A DNA stretch of 64,000 bases. It comes from Cloacibacillus porcorum. Lineage in GTDB: Bacteria > Synergistota > Synergistia > Synergistales > Synergistaceae. The notes below the pieces were generated by a model that ran no database searches, was not told where the DNA came from, and was given only the letters and a program-made list of their open reading frames with translations. Shown here in pieces: positions 59,075-64,000 of this stretch (position 1 is the first letter of the stretch; each line of letters begins with the position of its first letter). The stretch lies in contig NZ_CP016757.1 in the NCBI RefSeq assembly GCF_001701045.1, positions 637,501 through 701,500 of the forward strand, read 5' to 3'. The translations under genes and the position numbers were made by a program.

Positions 59075-60637
59075 ATGAAGACGACGGTAAATTCACTCGG
59101 CAGGATAGTGCCGCTTGAAATCCCCGGCGTGGGGAGCTTCGCTTCCTACACCGCGCCATTTGATCGAATCTCATCGCTATCCGGCCTCTGCTCGGGGCCG
59201 CGGGCGATACGCGCGGCGGTCCCCTGCCGCGATAAGCGCGCCGCCTCACTGCGCGCGGCCATCGAACGGTCCGGCCTCTGCGACGGCATGACGATATCCT
59301 TCCATCACCATCTGCGCAACGGCGACGCCGTCATCCCGATGGTACTGGCGGAGCTAGAGGCGATGGGCTTCAAAAACCTCACCTTCGCGCCGAGCTCGAT
59401 ACCCGACGCTCACGACTGCGTGGCGGACTACATAAAAAGCGGCCTCATCGGTAAACTCTACACCTCCGGCGTCCGCGGCAGACTGGGCAAACTTTTATCC
59501 AGCGGCGAAGTCGACATCCCCGTGGTCATTCGCAGCCACGGCGGCCGCGCACGCGCCATCGAAGAAGGCTCGATCAAAATAGATGTCGCCTTCCTCGCGG
59601 CTCCCGCCTGCGACTGCCTGGGAAACATAAACGGCATCTCCGGCCCCTCCGCCTGCGGCTCCCTCGGCTACGCGATCACAGACGCGAGAAACGCCGCGCA
59701 CGTAATAGCGGTGACCGACAACCTAGTCGAATACCCGCTGACGCCGAAAATATCAATTCCCCAATACCTCGTCGACCAGGTAGTAGTCGTAGACAGCATA
59801 GGCGACCCCGCAAAAATCGCCACCGGCGCGGCGCGCATCACACGCAACCCTGTAGACCTGCGCATAGCGCAGGACTCCTTCCGCCTCATGAAGGCGGCGG
59901 GCATAATAGAGCCGGGCTTCTCCTTCCAGATGGGAGTAGGCGGTGCGAGCCTTGCGGCGGCCGTCTACCTTGAAGAATACATGTCGGAAAAGGGCATAGC
60001 AGGCAGCTTCGGCCTCGGCGGAGTCGGTGGATACCTGGCGGCGATGCACGACAAAGGCATGTTCAGGACAGTATTTGACGTCCAGTCCTTTGACGCGGTA
60101 GTGACTAAGTCTATGATTGCCAACCCGAGCCACATAGAAATAGACGCCTCGTGGTACGCGAACCCCTTCAACGCGGGGGCGCTCGTCAACAACCTTGACT
60201 GCGTGATCCTTGCGGCGCTGGAAGTTGACACCGACTTCAACGTCAACGTCCTGACGGGCAACGATGGGGTACTGCGCGGAGCCTCCGGAGGTCACCAGGA
60301 CACGGCGGCTGGGGCGAAACTCTCGATAATAGTCTGCCCCTCCTTCCGTGGAGGAGTACCGTCGATAAAAGACAAAGTGACGACCGTCACGACGCCGGGC
60401 GAGACCGTGGGAGCGATAGTGACGGAGCGGGGAATATGCATCAACCCGCGCCGTCCGGAACTGCTGGAATCAGCGCTCAAGGCGAAACTCCCCGTAATGG
60501 AAATCGCCGCCCTTAAAAAAGAGGTGGAAAAACTGACGGGAGTACCGGAGCCGATAGAATTCAACTATGACAAACTGCTTGCCGCGGTGGAATACCGCGA
60601 CGGAACGCTGATAGACGGCGTATACGCCGCGAAATAA
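59075..60637 (+). CDS. citF: Citrate lyase alpha subunit (citrate:acetyl-ACP transferase)
   Basis: A 520-residue CoA-transferase-fold enzyme of normal CitF length. DGMTISFHHHLRNGDAVIPMVL, SSIPDAHDCVADYIKSGLIGKLYTSGVRG, and VLTGNDGVLRGASGGHQDTAAGAKL with FRGGVPSIKDKVTTVTTPGE are conserved CitF blocks. It swaps acetyl-ACP for citryl-ACP. It closes the tctCBA-citDEF run. The accessory genes citC (ligase), citG and citX, needed to make the active prosthetic group, are not in this window. Confidence 0.95.
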   Translation: MKTTVNSLGRIVPLEIPGVGSFASYTAPFDRISSLSGLCSGPRAIRAAVPCRDKRAASLRAAIERSGLCDGMTISFHHHLRNGDAVIPMVLAELEAMGFKNLTFAPSSIPDAHDCVADYIKSGLIGKLYTSGVRGRLGKLLSSGEVDIPVVIRSHGGRARAIEEGSIKIDVAFLAAPACDCLGNINGISGPSACGSLGYAITDARNAAHVIAVTDNLVEYPLTPKISIPQYLVDQVVVVDSIGDPAKIATGAARITRNPVDLRIAQDSFRLMKAAGIIEPGFSFQMGVGGASLAAAVYLEEYMSEKGIAGSFGLGGVGGYLAAMHDKGMFRTVFDVQSFDAVVTKSMIANPSHIEIDASWYANPFNAGALVNNLDCVILAALEVDTDFNVNVLTGNDGVLRGASGGHQDTAAGAKLSIIVCPSFRGGVPSIKDKVTTVTTPGETVGAIVTERGICINPRRPELLESALKAKLPVMEIAALKKEVEKLTGVPEPIEFNYDKLLAAVEYRDGTLIDGVYAAK

Positions 60638-60649
60638 AATCAATCGCTG

Positions 60650-60694
60650 AAAAAGGGACGCACGGCGTACTTTGCCGAATGCGTCCCTTTTTAT
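60650..60694. terminator. Bidirectional terminator between citF and the GntR gene
   Basis: A perfect 12-pair stem (aaaagggacgca/tgcgtccctttt) with a GC-rich loop is followed by a T run and preceded by an A run. It separates convergent transcripts. Confidence 0.85.
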
Positions 60695-61416
60695 TATGCC
60701 TTTACCTTTGGAAAATTTCTCCTGGATCTCCGCGCCGGTATTTCATTTGAATCATTACTTCGTTCCTCCTCGCACCGGATGCTCTCAAGAATCCGTTTTT
60801 CGACATTATCCAGGTGAAGCTTCATGGCAGTGCCGGCACGTTCCGGCATTCTGAGCTTTATCGCGTAAAGTATATCCCGGTGTTCTTTCAACGCCTCGTT
60901 TATGACCTCTCCCAGCGTGTTGCTGAGAGCTAAAAACAGCGATATCTTATATCCGACCTGCGAGATAAAATCGCAATAGACCCTGTTTCCGGAAATTTGC
61001 CCCAGATAATTATGAAACATCCTGTCCAGAGATGAGACGAGTACATTATCGTGGAGTCTCATTGCCTCTTCCTCATCCCAAATGAAGTGTTCTATACGGT
61101 CAATGTCCTCTTTCGCGGCGCGCAGCGTGGCCCTCTCGACCGAGGCGATCTCAAGCAGCCGCCTCGCCTCAAGCGTATCCATCAGCTCGCCTTCGGAAAT
61201 CTGCGGGATACGAAGAGTTCGATCTTTCCCTTTGACTAAGTATCCTTCGGCCATCAATTGGGTAAGAGCTTTTCTCAGCGGAGTTCGGCTGACTTGCAGT
61301 TCGTCGGATAGGTACTCCTCTCTCAGTGCCGTACCCGGACGCAATTCTCCGCGTAGAATTCTATTTTTTAGTGTGTAATAAATATTATCAGCTAGGCTCA
61401 TTCCCCTATTATACAC
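60694..61416 (-). CDS. GntR-family transcriptional regulator (FCD type)
   Basis: A 240-residue regulator. The winged helix (MSLADNIYYTLKNRILRGELRPGTALREEYLSDELQVSRTPLRKALTQLMAEGYL) is followed by an FCD-like helical domain. The GTG at 61416 has a plausible gggg site; an ATG at 61401 has poor spacing. It lies 48 nt downstream of the second dctM in the same direction, so it may be the last gene of that TRAP operon and control it. The C-terminus is basic (RRSRRNFPKVKA). Confidence 0.87.
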   Translation of the reverse strand: MYNRGMSLADNIYYTLKNRILRGELRPGTALREEYLSDELQVSRTPLRKALTQLMAEGYLVKGKDRTLRIPQISEGELMDTLEARRLLEIASVERATLRAAKEDIDRIEHFIWDEEEAMRLHDNVLVSSLDRMFHNYLGQISGNRVYCDFISQVGYKISLFLALSNTLGEVINEALKEHRDILYAIKLRMPERAGTAMKLHLDNVEKRILESIRCEEERSNDSNEIPARRSRRNFPKVKA

Positions 61417-61464
61417 TTACCCCATTTAATAATAAATCAGGTTAATTTGCCGTTATATTGTTCA

Positions 61465-62739
61465 TTATCTGAATATGCCGATCAACGCAAGGCTCACTTC
61501 AGGAACAAATGTGACTAACATCAGACAGAATATCATTGCAAGCATAAAAGGCATTGCTTCTTTAGCAATGACATGTATAGGCTCCTTGGATATAGCTGAC
61601 GCCACATTCAAGTTACATCCTACTGGCGGAGTTACAAAACCAACGGCTAAATTGACGGTGAGCAATATCCCGAACTGAATGGGGCTCATTCCTATTGACG
61701 TCACAAGAGGGAGCAGAATTGGTGTCAGGATGATTGTGGCTGCGATATTGTCCATAAAACAACCCAAACATAGGAAAAATACGTTTAAGATCAGCAGGAT
61801 AATGATTTTATTTGTTGTAGCGTACATGACTTGGGCTAATAATAGCTGCGGTATCATCTCCAAGGCGAGAAAAACGCCAAAGGCCATGGCGAACCCCATG
61901 CCATACATCGTTATGCCATTTAATGTCGCCGCAGACTTAGCGCATTCAAAAATATCCCTGTATGTTAATTCCTTATAGATAAATTTCCCAATAACGATAC
62001 AGTAAAAGATGGCTGCTACCGCTGCCTCTGTCGGCGTAAATATGCCGGTGTAAATGCCTCCGAGAATAAGAATCGGAACCATCAGGGCCCACGAAGATTC
62101 TTTTAAGGCTTTTGGGAAGGCGATAGTTTCTTCTTTTCCCACATAACCGCGTTTTTTTGAGATAATATATCCGGTAATCATGATTGCCGCAGTGAATAGC
62201 AGGCCTGGAATGATACCGGCTATGAACATGTCTCCGATAGATGTTCTTGCGACAACACTATAGACGACAAAAGGAATACTGGGAGGTATTAATACGCCAA
62301 TTGTACCGGAGCAGGCGGCGACAGCCGTAGAAAAAGAAGATTTATAGCCGCGTTTTTTCATTTCTGGAATCATAATTGATCCAATGGCGGAAACCGTTGC
62401 TGGTGCGGAACCTGAGATTGCGGCGAAAAATGCGCTTGCAAGCGTGGTGATCAAGGCTAGCCCACCTGCTATCGTACCAACGAGGCTGTCTGCTAAGTCG
62501 ACCAAGCGGCGCGAGATGCCGCCAGAGCCCATCAGATTTCCGGCGAACATAAAGAAAGGTATGGCAAGCAAAGGAAATGACTCCAATGCGGTGATTGCTT
62601 TTTGAGCTATAAGTTGTAGAGGAATATCCGGTGTGAATATAATCATGGACAGCGCAGTGGCGATCCCGGTTGAAATTCCTATAGGGAATCCGCTTAATAA
62701 AAAGGCAAACAGCGTTGTTAAAAGGAAGATGGCGACCAT
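61465..62739 (-). CDS. dctM: TRAP transporter large permease, DctM type (second set)
   Basis: A 424-residue polytopic membrane protein. FAGNLMGSGGISRRLVDLADSL, FFAAISGSAPATVSAIGSIMIPEM, GTIGVLIPPSIPFVVYSVVARTSIGDMFIAG and NLAVGFVTPPVGCNLNVASAIS are DctM signatures. The ATG shares one base with the dctQ stop codon (TAATG), so translation is coupled. It differs clearly in sequence from the DctM of cluster A, so the two sets are not recent duplicates. Confidence 0.94.
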   Translation of the reverse strand: MVAIFLLTTLFAFLLSGFPIGISTGIATALSMIIFTPDIPLQLIAQKAITALESFPLLAIPFFMFAGNLMGSGGISRRLVDLADSLVGTIAGGLALITTLASAFFAAISGSAPATVSAIGSIMIPEMKKRGYKSSFSTAVAACSGTIGVLIPPSIPFVVYSVVARTSIGDMFIAGIIPGLLFTAAIMITGYIISKKRGYVGKEETIAFPKALKESSWALMVPILILGGIYTGIFTPTEAAVAAIFYCIVIGKFIYKELTYRDIFECAKSAATLNGITMYGMGFAMAFGVFLALEMIPQLLLAQVMYATTNKIIILLILNVFFLCLGCFMDNIAATIILTPILLPLVTSIGMSPIQFGILLTVNLAVGFVTPPVGCNLNVASAISKEPIHVIAKEAMPFMLAMIFCLMLVTFVPEVSLALIGIFR

Positions 62740-63245
62740 TATTTTCCCCCTCCAGACAGAGACTTATATTCAAAGTAACGTTTATGAATGGATGTTATTA
62801 AACTGAGACACATTAATACACATCCTACTACAACAGAACTGTATATTAAGTACATAGGTATCTGCAGTGCAGGAGAGACTCTATATCCTGCGTATGACAT
62901 CTTTACAACGCGTATTCCCATTACAACCATGTAAATTGAAAAAATCATCCAGATTACATCTATAAAGATATAGGCACAGTCTCGAATTTTACCATTTAAC
63001 ATGTCAATAAATATCGTTACACGCAGGTGCATGTTCTGCTTTACCCCATAGCTGGCACCGATCCATGTCATCCACATCATCAGGTATGTAGCTAGTTCTT
63101 CCGACCAGGAGAGGGAATTATTGAATACATATCTCATTATTATTTGTATAAAAACGACGGACGACATTATGAGCAGGAGGTAAGTGATAAAATATTCTTC
63201 AAATTTTTCAATTTTACTATTTATTTTGTCTAAAAAATAGAGCAT
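62739..63245 (-). CDS. dctQ: TRAP transporter small permease, DctQ type (second set)
   Basis: A 168-residue protein with four predicted membrane helices. The motif NNSLSWSEELATYLMMWMTWIGASYGVKQNMHLRV is the conserved DctQ segment. It lies between dctP and dctM, is coupled to dctM by a one-base overlap and is separated from dctP by a hairpin. Confidence 0.92.
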   Translation of the reverse strand: MLYFLDKINSKIEKFEEYFITYLLLIMSSVVFIQIIMRYVFNNSLSWSEELATYLMMWMTWIGASYGVKQNMHLRVTIFIDMLNGKIRDCAYIFIDVIWMIFSIYMVVMGIRVVKMSYAGYRVSPALQIPMYLIYSSVVVGCVLMCLSLITSIHKRYFEYKSLSGGGK

Positions 63246-63274
63246 ATATATCCTCCCCTATTGGATTTATTAAT

Positions 63275-63305
63275 GGGCAGGCTTTTGATATATAACAGCC
63301 TGCCC
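63275..63305 (-). promoter_or_regulatory. Intercistronic hairpin between dctP and dctQ (second set)
   Basis: A perfect 9-pair stem (gggcaggct/agcctgccc, 13-nt loop) lies after the dctP stop codon without a strong T run. It corresponds in position to the hairpin in cluster A and may adjust the ratio of binding protein to permease. Confidence 0.6.
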
Positions 63306-63328
63306 TCTAATATCACTTCATGCAATAG

Positions 63329-64000
63329 TTACTTTGAAGAAGATATGGCCAGATTTACGAGATCTTCTCCGATGACATCCTTATAATCGCTGTATATAGG
63401 TGCAGACTTATCTTTAAATGCCTGATGTTGTTTATCGGTAAGCTCATTGATCTTTACGCCTGCTTTTCTCATTATGTCAAGGCAGGAGTTATCGTAATCA
63501 AAGTATAGCTTGACGTAGTTCTTCTCATACTCTTTTATTCCGTTATTAAATACCTTTTGAAGATCCTGTGGCAACGCGTCGTACCATTTTTTGCTTACGA
63601 GCAGGCAGATCATACTCTGCAGGTGACCGGTAAGAGAGTAGTATTTTTGTACCTCGTGCAGCTTAGCGTCAACTACCTGTGCGGGAGCGTTTTCCTGTCC
63701 GTCTACCACTCCCTGCTGAAGTGCCGTATAAAGCTCTGAGTAACTTAGAGGGGTGGGGTTGGCACCCAATGTTTTAAAAATCGCTATATGCATAGGGTTC
63801 TGCATTACCCGTATCTTTAGTCCTTTAAGATCTTCGGGGGTGTTTATCGGTCTTTTGCTGTTTGAGATATGGCGAGTACCGTTAGGAACGTATCCGAAAC
63901 ACTTAAAACCTTGAGATTCGTATATTTTTTCCATTTCTTTTCCTAAGGGGCCGTCGAGAGCCTTTCTCATACTGTTGAAGTCTTTAAATAAAAATGGTAG
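63329..64000 (-). CDS. dctP: TRAP transporter solute-binding protein, DctP type (5' end outside window)
   Basis: The reading frame is open from the right edge of the window to the stop codon at 63329, giving at least 223 residues of a DctP protein. Visible family parts are PFLFKDFNSMRKALDGPLGKE, GTRHISNSKRPINTPEDLKGLKIRV with the ligand Arg and PTPLSYSELYTALQQGVVDGQENAP. The signal peptide and first lobe start are beyond the edge. It heads the second TRAP operon; the ligand is unknown. Confidence 0.92.
   Translation of the reverse strand, partial: LPFLFKDFNSMRKALDGPLGKEMEKIYESQGFKCFGYVPNGTRHISNSKRPINTPEDLKGLKIRVMQNPMHIAIFKTLGANPTPLSYSELYTALQQGVVDGQENAPAQVVDAKLHEVQKYYSLTGHLQSMICLLVSKKWYDALPQDLQKVFNNGIKEYEKNYVKLYFDYDNSCLDIMRKAGVKINELTDKQHQAFKDKSAPIYSDYKDVIGEDLVNLAISSSK

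Overview
The window looks like a chromosomal segment of a strictly anaerobic, amino-acid and organic-acid fermenting member of the Synergistota, with Cloacibacillus or a close relative as my best guess. The strongest pointer is a surface protein (50716-52557) whose C-terminus has the form of the Synergist-CTERM sorting signal: a GCNAG motif, one membrane helix and a basic tail. Rubrerythrin, several tripartite carboxylate transporters, isoaspartyl peptidase, oligopeptidase F and citrate lyase fit that lifestyle. The genus is inference, not something the sequence proves.

Layout. 1-1760: 3' end of a 23S rRNA gene, an intact 5S gene, a terminator, and a second 5S-like copy interrupted by 61 nt. 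1760-8620: housekeeping and stress genes (flavin oxidoreductase, UmuC-like polymerase, rubrerythrin, corrinoid adenosyltransferase, NudC, PpnP, M48 protease, nitroreductase). 8826-14118: CstA-type carrier, YfcC-type carrier, divergent isoaspartyl dipeptidase and an enoyl-CoA hydratase-like protein.

14387-25286 (cluster A): a DctPQM TRAP importer followed by iron alcohol dehydrogenase, PrpF-type isomerase, single-chain molybdenum hydroxylase, MmgE/PrpD dehydratase and an IclR regulator. It reads as a complete catabolic island for an unidentified organic acid. 25586-29742 (cluster B): a MerR regulator fused to a zinc ribbon and a methyltransferase-like domain, with a perfect 24-nt palindrome at its start. 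Divergent from it are a 30-residue membrane microprotein, a sodium/solute symporter and a glutamine-amidotransferase-like protein. 29801-38011 (cluster C): LysR regulator, 3-hydroxyisobutyrate-dehydrogenase-like enzyme, IlvD/Edd dehydratase, TAXI-TRAP importer and class III aminotransferase, again an unassigned pathway.

38162-41006: a three-gene operon of a VirD4/TraG-like protein with degenerate nucleotide-binding motifs, a ClpA/ClpB-D1-like single AAA+ ATPase and a helical protein. I cannot match it to a described system and consider it the best candidate for something new. 41170-49755: SGNH hydrolase, MBL hydrolase, PepF, C-S lyase, fumarylacetoacetase-family enzyme, L,D-transpeptidase, RpiR regulator and ornithine-cyclodeaminase-like enzyme. 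49873-53853: XRE regulator, Synergist-CTERM surface protein and a DUF3089-like lipoprotein. 53970-60637: GntR regulator divergent from TctCBA and CitDEF, a citrate uptake and cleavage unit. 60694-64000: GntR regulator and a second DctPQM TRAP operon running off the window edge.

The theme is import of carboxylates by tripartite transporters (two DctPQM TRAPs, one TAXI-TRAP, one TctABC), each beside a one-component regulator and most beside catabolic enzymes. I saw no tRNA, CRISPR array, insertion sequence or prophage.
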